Assembly: GCA_014904985.1 (NCBI GenBank)
Contig: MU129016.1
Coordinates: 62,001 to 126,000, forward strand
Origin: Hydnum rufescens UP504
Lineage: Eukaryota > Basidiomycota > Agaricomycetes > Cantharellales > Hydnaceae
Direction of reading: 5' to 3'
Length of the DNA stretch: 64,000 nucleotides
Shown: one piece after another, positions 35,209-49,900 of the stretch
Numbering within the stretch: the stretch's first letter is position 1
How the letters are laid out: every line of letters begins with the position of its first letter
The notes under the pieces: model-generated
What the model was told of the DNA's origin: nothing
What the model saw: only the letters and a program-made list of their open reading frames with translations
The model's database searches: none
Position numbers and translations under genes: made by a program

Positions 35209-37110
35209 ATGGCTGTAGACCTCAGAAAGCTCTTTCCCCGTCTTGAGGAGCTCGCGGAGAAACACTCCAAGGAACAACACGACAGATTCCAATATGGTAC
35301 TGCTGGATTCCGCACCGAGTGCGTGTGGTGTCGATCTTGTATCTTTACTATTCTGACGCATCTGGCACAGTGCTGGACGGCTCGATTCTGTTCTCTTTCG
35401 TGTAGGCGTTCTCGCGGGCCTACGAAGCAAGCGCCTCGAAGGAAAGTATGTTGGTGTCATGGTCACCGCGTCTCATAACCCCGAAGACGTTCGTGTTCCT
35501 TCTTGTTAATCCCGCCTCACGCCCAAACGCTTCCATCCAGGACAACGGTGTCAAGCTCGTCGATCCTCGCGGCGACATGCTCGAGGCGTCCTGGGAAACG
35601 TACGCAACGAATCTCGCTAATGCAGAGACCACAGATGATTTCATCGCCGTGATCGAGGTCATTGTCAAGGAGCACATTAGGATCGATCAACCCGCCAACG
35701 TCGTCTACGCCCGAGATACACGGCCCTCAGGTACTCATCTCGTAGCCGCCTTTCAAGATGGTCTCTTAGCTATTGGTGCCCATGGCCGAGACGAAGGAAT
35801 CACCACTACACCTATCCTCCACTACCTCGTTCGCTGCATCAACACTAAGGGTACCAACGAGGCGTACGGAGAGGATTCCATCGACGGCTATTTCAAAAAG
35901 ATGACCACAGCCTTTAAGAAACTGGTGGTGCGTAATCCAGACGTGCGTCTGGATAATCATGCACCAATAGTCGAGCACCCCCACAGGCCAAGAAGGCTAA
36001 ACCACCCCCATTACTGGTCGACTGTGCCAACGGTGTTGGGTCCATTGCCCTCAAAAAATTAGGGGAGTATCTGGGCCCTACTCTAGACCTCATTCCCGCA
36101 AATACTTCTATCAACACCAGAGGTGCTCTCAATCATCTCTGTGGTGCTGATTTCGTTAAGACCAACCAAAGACTGCCCCCCTCTCTTGTCAATGAATTGA
36201 AGCCAAACCAGTGGGCGTGCAGCCTTGACGGCGATGCCGACCGCGTCATATATTACTACATAGACGATCGTGGGAATTTCCGCCTCTTGGATGGAGACAA
36301 AATTGCGGCGCTTGTAGCAGGCTTCATTGTCGACCTTATCAAAGGAACGGGTATCGACAACAAGGAAGTCTACGTCGGCATTGTCCAAACAGCCTATGCT
36401 AATGGTCACTCTACGGCGTACCTAAAAAAGCGTCTTCCTGTCAAATGCGTCCCCACAGGAGTCAAATATTTGCATCACGCGGCTGAGCGCTTCCCTATCG
36501 GCGTCTACTTTGAAGCGAATGGACATGGCACAGTCCTTTTCTCCCCCTCTACGCTTGAAGCCCTCAAAGCCTACCAACCCAACACCCCAGCACAGGCCAC
36601 CTGTCTCAACTACCTCATGGATGTCACCAACCTCGTTAACCAAACTGTTGGTGACGCTCTCTCCGACATGCTTCTTGTCGAAGCCGTCTTGGCGCACAAG
36701 TCGTACGGGGCGTTCGAGTGGGACTCGACGTATACAGATCTCCCTAACCGACTTGTGAAAGTTGCTGTGCGCAACCGGGCCGAATTTAGGACGGAAGATG
36801 CGGAGCGGCGTCTCGTTACGCCGTGGGGCATGCAAGCTCGTGTGGACGAGACGGTCCGCAAATATGATGAGGGTCGCTCGTTTGTGCGGCCAAGTGGAAC
36901 GGAGGATGTCGTGCGTGTATACGCCGAGGCGACGGATCGTGCACATGCCGATGGTACGTAATCTTCCCCCGCATGCAGTTTGTTCTCTGCGATAAGTCGC
37001 CGTTTGGCTTACCCTTTTACTCCTCTGCAGAACTCGCGTTCAAAATCGCCGGTATCGTCTACGATGATGCAGGAGGCGATCAACGTACTCGTCCCAAGGA
37101 GTTTATATAG
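35209..37110 (+). CDS. Phosphoacetylglucosamine mutase (AGM1/PCM1)
   Basis: Converts GlcNAc-6-phosphate to GlcNAc-1-phosphate, feeding UDP-GlcNAc for chitin and glycans. Start [19 protein letters not shown] at 35209. Motifs: [28 protein letters not shown] after the first intron; active-site [16 protein letters not shown] with the phosphorylated Ser (split by intron about 35487-35540); [18 protein letters not shown]; metal-binding [14 protein letters not shown] (near 36220); [25 protein letters not shown] (near 36510); and phosphate-binding [18 protein letters not shown] (near 36890). The last exon gives [16 protein letters not shown] and stops at 37108-37110. Introns also near 35922-35986 and 36955-37030. 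No frame breaks found. Shares a promoter with the CSL transcription factor. Confidence 0.95.
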
Positions 37111-38003
37111 CAATATCTGGACACATACACCCAAGCCAACACATAGCGAGGCACAATTTATGCATGTACACTTGTCAACGATGCACAGTAGCTATCGATC
37201 CTGTGCTGTAATACATACATTTTAAAGAGATGCTAGACAGACCTGCTAGCAGACTACCTTAGGTTGACGTTGTTCGTCTTTTCTTTCGTGACACCTCAGG
37301 AACGATCTGTGGACCCTAACTCGCTTCGGAATGCGACGGAAAATTTCTTTCAAATGGTTTGATTACAACGCCGTCCGCTTGAGAGCTTGCCCAAGGAGGG
37401 GTACGATGTGAAATGCATGGGGATCTGATGCCACCTGTCTGTCGTCTTTACTGCCGGAGGATGCACGACTGGCTTCAAACCTACGGAAATGGCATGCGGG
37501 AGGAACTACACTCTGTAGACGTCGAGGGGGACAAATCTGATATGCAACAGGTTTGAAGACAATTGATTTCTAATGAATTGCGAAGCGCGCGGCGCCTCAG
37601 TTTGAGACTCGCCAGGTGAAAGTGTGGCTGTTCACCCATGAATCAACGATTGACTGGGCCTGCTAAGCCAGACCTTTCCCGTACGTTGGTTTCCATACGT
37701 CGTGATCCCGAGGGTCATAATTAGCCTCCCGAGCATAGATTAATATTAAGAGGGTCCTGAATCTCTCGAAAAGTGATGGTCATGAACACCTCCGAATATC
37801 CGCATTTCTCAAGGGCCGAGACATAAAATGGAAGGGCATTGTGGGAACTCAAACTGGCATCAAACAAGGGGAGTGGTTTAGTAGGAGGGGCACTATTAGC
37901 GGTGTTTATGTAATGTAATTATAATAAGGAATGTTCTGTGGAGGAAGGATATTTGAAGCGGACGAAAAGGAAGAAAAGCAAGTCCCAAGAGGGGGTTCTA
38001 TGT
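37111..38003. other. Intergenic region, no gene seen
   Basis: About 0.9 kb between the convergent ends of AGM1 and the PriA-like gene. No supported frame, repeat or RNA. Confidence 0.45.
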
Positions 38004-38870
38004 CTATTCACAAGCGGAGGAGCCAACAAGCGACCATCCTTCCTTACATTGGGTGACGGCACACACCCCACTTTCACATCCAAAAACAGTGGCACCGGGG
38101 ATGTTTGTGCAATCCACTCCAGTGGCTGGCTCCGAACCATACGCTATCGTGCAGCCTCCACCTATCAAAGGATGCGAGAGTTATATCGAGGACACTATAG
38201 AAAGGGTCCAAAGAAGCTGACGTACAGCTCTCCAGGTTAGTCTTGGTGTCGATGCACTCGAAGCCAGTGCGGGAAGCCGTCTGATCGTAGACACCACACT
38301 TGGTCATGGCGAAGGGGCATTTCTCGTCGGCACCCAGCTCGCGCTGATCGCACGTAAACTCGGGGAGACAAAGCACTGTCCGTTTCCGTTAATGAATCCA
38401 GGCTACAAGGGCTATGATATGAGCATTCCTAGTCTTCGGAATGGATATGGATTAGAAGTCATACTTTGCAAGTAAAGCCACATCTTCCAGTGCAATTTGG
38501 AATAGAGTTGGTGGGGTAAATGCAAGGACCGCGGCTAACGGCCTCGATGATATGGTACAGAATCTCTGTAACCCTCCGAGTATGGTCGTTCCTTGCAGCA
38601 TTCCTCGCCACAGGGTTCGTGGCGACAAAAGCTAGGGTTGATGACACTTCAATACCCAGACGAATGGAAAGACCATAGAGCCAAGAGGATCTCACCAGCA
38701 AGATTTTCCATGCAAGTGCAGCTGTCGATATGTCCGAAGTTGTAGCCCCCCATCACCAGATTCTGGTTGATATGGCCACATGTGGCCCTAAAGGCGTCGA
38801 CAGTTGCATCGGCAGTAGCGAGGCCCACGACAGCAGCAAGTCCAGCGAGGAGGTAAGTTGGAAACCGCAT
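38004..38870 (-). CDS. PriA-like cysteine-rich secreted protein
   Basis: Start MRFPTYLLAGLAAVVGLATA at 38870 is a clean signal peptide, followed by a Cys-containing segment (ATCGHINQNLV, SCTCMENLA). A middle exon reads RGPCIYPTNSIPNCTGRCGF with TCK (near 38470-38530). Then CDQRELGADEKCPFAMTKC and GFECIDTKTNLESC (about 38240-38370), and a last exon GGGCTIAYGSEPATG, VDCTNIPGA, CESGVCAVTQCKEGW to the stop at 38004-38006. The FECIDT...LESCGGC core and the trailing V-C-x(4)-C pattern match fungal PriA-type surface proteins, known from Lentinula fruit-body primordia. Exon joints are partly uncertain: a one-base slip near 38374 is needed to join the middle and third exons. Expected to be extracellular. 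Confidence 0.65.
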
Positions 38871-41800
38871 GATGTCCGGAGGACGAATGAAGATGGGAAA
38901 AGGCAAAAAAAAACAAAGAACGGGGCATTAAACGTCCTTGCGTGCGGAAGGTCTTACAACTCTAAAAGCAGTCCTCCTACACACCCGTCGTTACGGAAGG
39001 AGAGCCGTCTCATTTCAAGACACAGCGAGCTCCATCATTGATGAGAACGTCGTAGACACGGCGAGACTTTTGGCACGAACCAAAGCCGCCGGGCCCACAT
39101 CCTACATATCTGACAATAGCAAAGAAAGAGAAAATTAGTCGAACATTCAAAGTCACGAGGAGAAGTGAATTTGCATCTGTTGGAATAGTTCATTTCAAGG
39201 CATATACTGCTAATTTCAAGTCAGGAATGCTTGCCACTGTCATCGAGCCGCATTTGATTCAGTCAAGATTCAATGCGCAATCTCGGCCCACCACAACGAT
39301 GGAACGAGTGCGGTCGTACATAGACCGATATGGTTGCCGGCTGGTACCCATCGCAGGTTGGGGACATTTTGACTGAAAAACCGATTTGCTAACATAAAGC
39401 ACGGATGGAGTCGAAATGTCGCGCGGAACAGATGGGAATAGATAGTGATATGAAAGACACCTGCCGCTTTATGAGAATTTCCCGCGACCGGCCACACCCA
39501 GGACGAATGTAGAAGGATATTTTCGGATAATCATGATTCGAGCCAATGCTCGCAGTCGGCAACATCGAAAGAGACCATCTAACCGCATTATATCGCATCC
39601 CACGGGAACATGCGTTGCGGAGAGGCCATCTCTTTCTTCAGATATTCTCCCATCACGATAGGTGTGATGTACCCGCTTACTTGGTCGATAGCGGAGGGCC
39701 TGGCTGCGCATTGGAAATCTCAAACGGAATAAGCACTATCGCCCAGACTGACTCCAAGAATTCCGAGGGGGAGTGAGGGGGGAAAAAGAACCTTTGACAT
39801 GTGGACTTTCGAGAATGAGGGCATAGATTATTTCCCCCAAATCGATCCAGCCATAGCGTAGGCAAGGAACGAACAGTAGCGACTATGTCTTGTAAGCTCG
39901 TCCATACTATGGGGACACGACATAGACAACCGAGGTACGCATTGCACACGCTCGGCCAAATCCGGCCAATGCCTCGTGAAACTTCGGATGCCAGAGTGCT
40001 GCGTCGCTTGCAATTTCCGGAACTTGTCATTTCTCAGTGAAAATGGATGTTTGCTGGGAATAATTTCGTCTGTTCGGGATCTATGCGCAATCATCTATTG
40101 CTGTGTTGGCATGAACGGTTTTTATGTTAAAACGGTCGTCCCCAGCCTTGAGTTCTAACCACTATATAGGCCTTTCGCTTCAGCAAGTTGGGAATTAGAT
40201 GATATCACCTTCTCCCCAAAACTCCCAATGATAATATCGAGGACGAGCGCTGTACGCTTGTACTTGTCTGCACTTGTTCTCTTGGCCATTTTCACCGAGG
40301 CATACCATAAACAACCCAGTACCTTGATATGGCACCAAATTCACTGTGTATAGCACCTCTGCTTCTAATCTTTGTGGTTCTCTGGATACGTCGAGAATCC
40401 CTGCGTCTGCGGCACGTATTCCCTTGTCGATTCAATAATTGCCCTGTTTAAGGATAATACACCTCACTTAGAGACAACTCCCGATGTATATCAGCTGTGG
40501 ACCCCAACCCGAATGTCTCAATGCTCTTCTGGTTCTTGGCCGCGCGCAACAATCCTTCAACTGCGCCTGTTGCTCTCTACTTGAGTGGTGGAGTGAGTAA
40601 ACAGTGGCATCCACACTTGGATGTGTAGTTCAATTTCATACTGAACGCCGATTCTCCTAACCTGAAAGCGCCAGCAAGATCAGGGGGTCCCTCAGAAATA
40701 GTTGGATATCGTGATCCGCTCTCCTTTCTATGCTTCCTTTCTAGGAAAACGGACCGTATAGGGTGAATAGTGAATCGGAGTCTCTGCTCGCAACCCATAC
40801 TCCTGGAACACCAATGCCAGTGTGCATGTGCCTCTTTCGATTTCGCGATGTCGCCTCAGGCTCTGAGGTCATGTGATAGCTTGAAACCGATCAAAGCCAG
40901 TAAGAACTGATATCAATGCTCCACTGATCGCCTTATCCCCCAATGATTTCCCAGGGTACAGAAATAGGTGACCGGATCGTACGCTGCAGCCGTGGCTCTA
41001 TATCAATTCTTACAGATTCTCAATGATATCAAGTTCTCTGCCCACGGACAGCTTTTCCCTGCGGACTGAGAGTTGACAGTCGTCATTGTGGACCTGTATT
41101 CTCTGAGTGATCACCAGAGTCCCAATTTTGATGTTCATGAATTGTGCTTCTCCTAGGTGCCTCAAGGAATAGAATGCACTTATTGCTGCAGCTGCTCAGG
41201 AGAATGGCCTGGTGCCCATTCATCTCGTGACGCTTGGGATCGGTAATGGGATAACTGTGTGTTTCCCACTTGCTTTGCCATGATAGTATGTCTTATTCAT
41301 CCCCGAACCATTCATAAGACTCTCCAAGCCAATACCGTCGATACGTTACGTATGCGCAAAGCAACCCTTGCCAGTTTCTTCCCCGCTCTATGAGATGTAC
41401 CGCTAAGCATATTTCCTCACGTTGACCATAGCCTTGCGGTTGCTTCACAAGTGGTCTCTGAATGCCACTTGCTGGGCACCTGGTGGCTGCAACGACTGGA
41501 TTGTAGCGTGTTAAAATCCCAACGCTCAAGATTATTGAAATGATATCTTGTCACCACACGTCGGATCGTATAATGTTTACGACATCTGCGCCCTCATTTG
41601 TATATTTCTTTTTACCCAGCTGGTCTGAATATGCGACCCCATCACACTCCCCGCCTCTCTCATCACATCTTGCATACCTTTTATCCTTCCCTTCCACACC
41701 ATATCCGACACCGCAGCCACACACCCACGTCGATCATTCGTGTCTCAGATATGCTGCAGACTCAACGTTTATGTACCAGATCGGGGACCGAGGTGAAGAA

Positions 41801-42868
41801 ATAAACAAATAATCACACCACTTCTTCAATGCAAGTACAGTATACATTTTCCCGGTCCTTTGCATCAACTTTCTAATAGTGTTATTAACCATTGAATTCT
41901 GTTCCGTTGTTCAGGGGACTGGATGATGGTAAAGGCCAAAAGTTGCGATGACAAGCTGGCAGCCCCGAAACTGATAGGTTGTCTCTTGTTACCGACTCAA
42001 TTGTCGGGTCTTGAGAAGGTTATTGATTCTGGGGTAGATTTGTTGAATCAATCTTCTATAGCCTTTTTATGATGGCTTCTGTAGCGTTCATCAGGTGCGC
42101 AGTTTCTTATATGACGGCGGCGCGGGTTATATTTGCAATTATAGGGCACAATTGTATGGGTTTCGAAGTGATGGCGGGGCACTTCTTTCGCGATTCAGTC
42201 TTTTGTTTTCGTCCCCAAGCCGAATTGATGACTGTTACTGACTCTTCTTAATTATCGATAGATTAAAATGCTGCGCAAGGTAAGTCCTCCGCCGAGTATC
42301 AACATTAGTCGTGGAAATCATGGACGGTGGCTGGCACGACGGCAGGATCTACTGGCTCGTTCGCCTATGATTGTACAGCGCGGGCACGAAGCGTGTCCAG
42401 GTTCCCAGATAATCTTGCCCCACAGGGATGAATGAATCCGTGCCAATAATGGGAATGTTGTGATGGTATTTTGGAGAGGTTCCAACCTATTCGTATGGTG
42501 GGCTGGAGATCGGACAGGCAGCGTATGCCGGGGTCAGCTATTGAATCCACCTGAGGAGATGCCGTAGACATCATGTACAGAGCAAAATTTTATTATCAAT
42601 TACCCTTGGCGATTAGGAGGATTAAATTGCATCCTAGGATGTGCAGCTAGCTTGTTGTACAACAGGGTAGTGAAGACAGCTGGATTAATGAACACCGGGC
42701 CCAGGAGTAAAGAAAAACCAGAGTGTTGATTTGATGTTAGGTGAAGAACGAAAATTTCCATAACGAAATCGAGAGGTCACATGGGGGATGTGCCATTTGG
42801 TGACATCGATTCGATGGGTTTTTTTTCTCATCGAAGACGAGAAACCCACCTATGCGGGCGGAACAAGG
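38871..42868. other. 4-kb gene-free stretch
   Basis: Between the start of the PriA-like gene and the 3' end of NAA40. Many short frames on both strands, none longer than about 120 codons, none with family likeness or a splice-consistent chain. I see no terminal repeats or transposase motifs. Confidence 0.4.
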
Positions 42869-43895
42869 TCAAGCCGAGTTGGTCGAAGAGGGGAGTATCT
42901 TGGAGAGGATGAGATAATCGATATCTCTATCCTCAGGTCCTAGGGGATCTTGCTCGTCGTCTTCTGCAGGTGCTTCAGATCTGGGGGCGGTGGTTATGAG
43001 AGGATGCGAGGCAATCCATGAAGTTGGGTCGATGGTGTAGCTATCGTGCAATTGATTAATGGCTTGATTTTTTGGAGTCCCGGAGGAAAAAGAAATGATC
43101 ATGCGCTTACTCTAGACGTGCATAAAATTTGATTGCGTTCACGTTTACTATTGGACAGTCGAGGGATTGATAAGGGCCTGGTATCGATGAAGAAAAAAAA
43201 ACCTACCAGTTAATACGGTGAGCATGACTTTTTTCATGCTCCAGTGGGAGCCGATGGCCTCAACTCCGCGTAGGAGAAGCGATCCTACGCCTTTCTGCTT
43301 TGACTGGGGAGATACATGAAGCTCATACCTGAGGGCATAGCGATCAGTTTAAATCAAAATAGCCCTTCTCTGCTGGCTCTCCAGAGGGATAATCAAACTA
43401 CTAACAGGTACGCGACCGGTTCATCTTCATCTTCCATGTCGGGTTCTACTTCGAATCGAAAGGTAGCAAACCCGGCAACGGGGCTATCCGGAGGATGCTG
43501 GTTTTCCAGGTGGGAAGCAATTAGAAAGCGGGCATCGTGATGGAACATTTCGGCTTTTTTGTGTGTGGGATGCCAGCCGAAAGAAGAGGACGTCGACCTG
43601 TGAGCCACGCTATCAGGAGAATGTTTTTCGGAGGGGGATTAAGGCAGATTTAAACTGGCATGTCTCTCATCCCGGTACAGAATAGGGTCCATAGGTGTCG
43701 CTTGAGGGCCACAGAAAGGTCGTTGGCATGGAACACATTGATTTGGATGTCATCACGATTTTCTACGCCATGGATAGCGTTGAACAGCTGAGAAGACGAG
43801 ACCTACGCCGAAGTTTGGAACAAATTCATAACAGGCCAGAAAGAATGCGGTAAGCGTCTCTCGACCTTGTTTGCATCTCGTACCGACGTCAGCAT
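42869..43895 (-). CDS. NAA40/Nat4-like histone N-alpha-acetyltransferase (NatD)
   Basis: NatD acetylates the N-terminal Ser of histones H2A and H4. Core motifs: SSSFGWHPTHKKAEMFHHD and ARFLIA (near 43520-43590), VAGFATFRFEVEPDMEDEDE and PVAYL, then across an intron (about 43327-43409) YELHVSPQSKQKGVGSLLLR (acetyl-CoA loop Q-K-G-V-G, near 43275) and HWSMKKVMLTVL. The next exon gives NVNAIKFYARL joined to YTIDPTSW. Stop 42869-42871. An N-terminal exon from ATG 43895 reads MLTSVRDANKVERRL and leads to INVFHANDLSVALKRHLW, but an in-frame TAG lies at 43803-43805 and the splice phase to the FGW exon does not close. So the 5' half is damaged, mis-sequenced or wrongly modelled by me. Confidence 0.75.
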
Positions 43896-43941
43896 GGATG
43901 TCGCTTCGGCAAACGCCGTACTAGGTGACCGTTCCTGCACG

Positions 43942-45805
<1,864 letters not shown>

Positions 45806-46209
45806 GCCATTAGATTTTTAGCCGAAGGCTCCGCAGTCAACGAAGAGGGGAAGAGCATCTAATTTGCGCCCTGGCCGCTCTTGTTTTTTGAAATGGGGTT
45901 ACAATCGCATAGATGCATTAGCTTCAAAAATAGCGGCTTGCAGGCCTCTGAAGAAGCAGGCCGCATTGCTGTGCCTCGAGAGATAATTCTGTTGGCATCG
46001 CTACTGGCTGCGAGGCGCAGGCCACTAGTTTCCATCGCGATAATGCCGTGTCCCCCGACTGGGACTCGACCAGGGTGGGTTGCCACACAGCCAGTCGCGA
46101 GGCCCGGGACCTTATTAGGTAATGGAGGTGATGTTTGTGGCCACGAGGAGATATATAGCATTTTCTTTTTTCTGGATAGAGCCCTTCATTCCCTCCGTTC
46201 TTTTCCCCC
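45806..46209. other. Intergenic region with TATA-like element
   Basis: About 400 bases between RIO2 and the beta-barrel gene. TATATA near 46151 lies about 60 bases before the downstream start and is a plausible core promoter. Short frames on both strands are not credible genes. Confidence 0.4.
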
Positions 46210-47309
46210 ATGTTCAACTTTCTTTCTTTCGGCTCGTTGCTCTTGCTCGCTCTTTCGGTCGACGCTGTCATCCACGGCCATGGTGGTCGCCATGCTCCTA
46301 GCCGGGCCGCTCCCATGCCGTGGTCCCTCGTGACGGTCTGAGCAACGACGGTCCACTCGTTGAAAGGCGCGCGGGACAGCTCGCTAGGCACGCTGCCAAG
46401 CGGTGTGGTTCCCGCCCGACCTCCTCCCTTTCTTCTTCAAGTTCTTCATCCCCACCTTTACCTTCTCCTGTCGTACCTGGAAATGTCGCTGGAGACCCTT
46501 CACCCCCCACACCCACAACCACCAAAAATCACCATGTTGCGCCGGTGCCGCAAGCATCCCCCACGTCTTCTGCACCTCCCAAGGCAGGGTCGCCCAAATC
46601 CGTGGGCACTCCTCTGCTCGCTGGTGTCAAGTCCGGCCAAGGTATGCGACCTACTTGTTCTCCGTGATCGGTTCTGTATCTGATCCCTCCTTTCAAGGCA
46701 CCTTCTACAACACTGGACTGGATGCTTGTGGCAATACTGATAGCGACTCGGATCTGATCGCCGCTGGTTGGTCTTCTTCTATGCGCACAAATGAGGCAAC
46801 TTTTTTCTTATGTGCCTATCTTTAGCCTCGTTCGAATTGTTCGATATCTTCCCAGGCGCAACTGAAAACCCGAATCTGTTAGTGCCTGTTCTTCACGCGG
46901 GACATGCGCGAGATTACTAATGGCTCTATTCATCTATTCAGCAATCCCATTTGGTAGGAAGATGATGCACGCCCCCTCGCCTATCACACCCTCTAACGAC
47001 GGTTGAAAATTTCTTGTAGCGGCAGAACAGTTACGGCTAGCTTCGGTGGCAAGGTACGAGTCTATTCTAACCATTCTCTTTTAATGGATTCCTGAAAACC
47101 ATCCTTGAATTTAGTCTGTCACAGTCAGGATCGTCGACAGGTGTGCGGGTTGCCAGGGGAAGTTCGACCTTGACTTTGTAAGACCTCGCTAATTGGCATG
47201 TCAGTTATACGTCCCTAACAAATGTTACGTTCTATAGTCACCTGCCGCCTTCAATGCGCTTGCCGATCCTAACTTGGGGCGGATCGATATCACCTGGCGG
47301 TTCGACTAA
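46210..47309 (+). CDS. Secreted double-psi beta-barrel (barwin/RlpA/expansin-like) protein
   Basis: Start MFNFLSFGSLLLLALSVDA is a signal peptide; a Ser/Pro/Thr-rich linker (46400-46640) follows. The globular domain is spread over small exons: GTFYNTGLDACGNTDSDSDL (46698-46760), an exon with SFELFDIFPGA, then NPICGRTVTASFGGK (near 47040), SVTVRIVDRCAGCQGKFDLD (near 47115-47178) and SPAAFNALADPNLGRIDITW ending at 47309. The CG..D.D start and VxDRCAGC-DLD block are hallmarks of fungal barwin-like/RlpA-like domains. No cellulose-binding module follows. The frame slips by one base between the signal peptide and the linker (46290-46325). Function is likely in the cell wall or as a secreted effector-like protein; substrate unknown. 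Confidence 0.75.
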
Positions 47310-49900
47310 AACATTGGGTTGCTCTGCTCGTGGCTGCGGACCCATTCTATTCCAAATCCTCGCCTTCTGGCTCCATTCACGACTTCCCCTGGCACTCTCA
47401 CGCATCATCACCTTCGTACATCGTCGCGCTCATTGCAAACGTCTCAGCAACATTCCACTCATGTATATTTACCTCTCGTTTATTCCCGTATTCTCCTCGG
47501 CACTGGTAGCTCCGGCTTTCGATAAGCCGCTAGGCGGAAGATATATTCCTCTCCTTTTCCCCCCACCTCCCTTACAACGGCACGATGCCTGGTCATCGAT
47601 GCACGCTTATTTTTGTTCACTCTTTTTGACACACTTCATACCTTGTGCTTCTTCCTCCCTTGTTGTAACAAAAACAGCAGAGCTGCTAGAACGAAACAAA
47701 GAAATGAACAAGCAATCTATTTGGGGCATACTGCAAAGGTCGTGTGTGATTGAAGCTGGGTTTGATCGGCCGACTGCGCAAGATTCAATATGTAGTCACT
47801 CGAGGTCGACGTCTCGGCTGTAGCTAGTGTACTGTATTGTTTCTTTGACTATCGTCTTAGGAACGTGGTCGCCTTGGGACTGTGTGACCTGCGACGACTC
47901 CTATTTTCTATTTGGCTAGACCTGTTCGACCGTTTCCAAGGTCAGCGGGGGCGAGAGACCGAGGGATACCTATGACATTTGGGGGACTGGAGAAGTTGTT
48001 GGATACGTTCTCAACGGGGCTCTTCGAGTTCTAATAGTTGCAATAAAGGGCGTGAAGCATCTGTTCCTTCCTCGTCCCTGCATTACTGTAATACTGTTCG
48101 AAATCTCCATCCTCGGGCTCTGTATTTAGAACGGGGTTTGAATCCTTGCGCTTTCGATCTCGATTTCCTACTTTGTATCATCATCCAAATGCAGGTCTCT
48201 CGTTGCGGGATAGGGGGGCCTGGAGTCACTGAAGATGCACACTGTAACAGTACCAAACACCTTTGGTGCTGCACGTACTGAAGGGAGCCCCTTTGAATTT
48301 GTGATGATGAAGAACAAGTGCATTTCCTTGCGTCCCTCTATTGGCACGCACAGATTCAAACGTTTGTTTTTCTCGCAGCTTGTACACCCGAGGAAAAGCA
48401 AGGCTGGACAGCATACGGAGTAAGCGCCAGGTCTGGCCTGTATGATAAAATCGTTGTCGATGCAGTTTTTTTTTCTGCTTCTAATGTGACGTCACGTGTC
48501 ACACTGACCTCTTCACAACAGCCCACATCTCGTTGCTCAAACAAAGAGCTGAAAAGTGTTCAATGTGAAGTGCAGTATGGCTATCGCTGGCTTCGCCCCT
48601 TCAGAGCAGAGTTCTTGGGCACATACGCAGCGTCATTTTCGATCATCGGCACCCGTTTTATCTTCATCCTCACTCCCAGTAACTCCACCATGGGACCAAG
48701 AGCTTGGGAAGACATCTCCATCGATGGCGTACTGTGTATCACTATTTTGGGGGCACCGTCCCCCAAGCCAGTATCACGGACTACGTGATGTCACGTGAAA
48801 TAACTACGACAGACCTCTTTTTTCTAACTCCGGACCCTCGGAAACACGCTCCGAATGTCTATTTCCAAAAATAGTTGATGAGCACGGGTCCGGATGTGGC
48901 CCCGAATGGAATGATCTTTTTTTCTTCTCCTAAGTTCAGGGTGCCCAATCCAGGGGTGGTGCGGCTGAGAGGCCAAATCAGTGGGTAACTGGATTCAATC
49001 TAACTGGTCAATTCACTGGCTGTAGGGTTGTACGAGTTTGCCCCTGATCTACATAAGAGTGAAGGGTGGGGGCAAGGACTTTGACCAAAGGATCCTTTGA
49101 GGATGCTGACAGCCAGTCTTACCACAATAGCTAGTCCAGATTCTCTATATGTGCTAGAATGAGAATGTATTGGGAAGTGCCTCTGACATCCAGTAGAACA
49201 GTCCTGAATTAGGCATTCCTGAACCCAGAACCAGAAAAAATAACATAAAAATGGCTGTAAAAGGTAAGTCTTTTGGTGTAAGGGCTTGGCATTATGTTGA
49301 GCTCACTCCTGTCACCACCGAAGACCAAAGTTACAAACTGATAGGCGGAAGAAGATGGGTTCCCCGGTCACCATGATATGTTACGTAAGATGTCTCTCGA
49401 ATAGGAGTCAGTTGACAGCCTGGGTGAGACTGTTCCATTTTGCTGTCATCGGTGGAAGATATTCAGATGAGGCTTCTCCCGGTATGCTGGTTCTCATTGG
49501 CTGGGCTGTGTTCTCACGATGGGCACCTGCACCCAAACCCATAAAGCTGGATATAGGTGATTTCTTGTCCACATGACAAAGTGTGACTAAATGTCCCAAC
49601 TTTTCTTGGCTCTTCCCATGAACCATGTGCTGTTGTCCTCCTTCTTTCATCCAATGGTCATGAAAGCAGTGCAAAGACCGATTAGGTTAGCATGGGAAAA
49701 AGGTTGCCGGGATGTGTCACAGGGGGGGTTCAAAATAGGCTAGCTAAATTGTGTCCATGATCCTGGAAATAGAATTGTGGGTGCAGGGTTGATAGTTTGA
49801 TGTTTTGGGTTCCTGAATGTAGACTTCATTTCTAGATTTGCATAAAATTCTAAAGTATCCAGCTTCCGGTTTCCAAAATCAACCATTCCTCCCAACTTCA
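47310..49900. other. 2.6-kb gene-free stretch 5' of the homeodomain genes
   Basis: A 189-codon frame at 47254-47823 runs straight on from the previous gene in another frame and has no family likeness. Two GTCACGTG octamers (48491-48498 and 48790-48797) are present, the first overlapping TGACGTCA (48487-48494). No gene or transposon structure supported. Confidence 0.4.

Noticed and set aside
45859..46391. Overlapping frames of 100-155 codons on both strands
   Set aside because: Mutually exclusive, overlap the beta-barrel gene's promoter and signal peptide, and none has recognisable domains.
47254..47823. 189-codon plus-strand frame
   Set aside because: Begins inside the last exon of the beta-barrel gene in another frame and shows no family likeness.
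48080..48145. Possible tRNA T-arm (GGTTTGAATCC)
   Set aside because: The flanking bases do not form a T stem, and no acceptor, D or anticodon arms can be drawn upstream.
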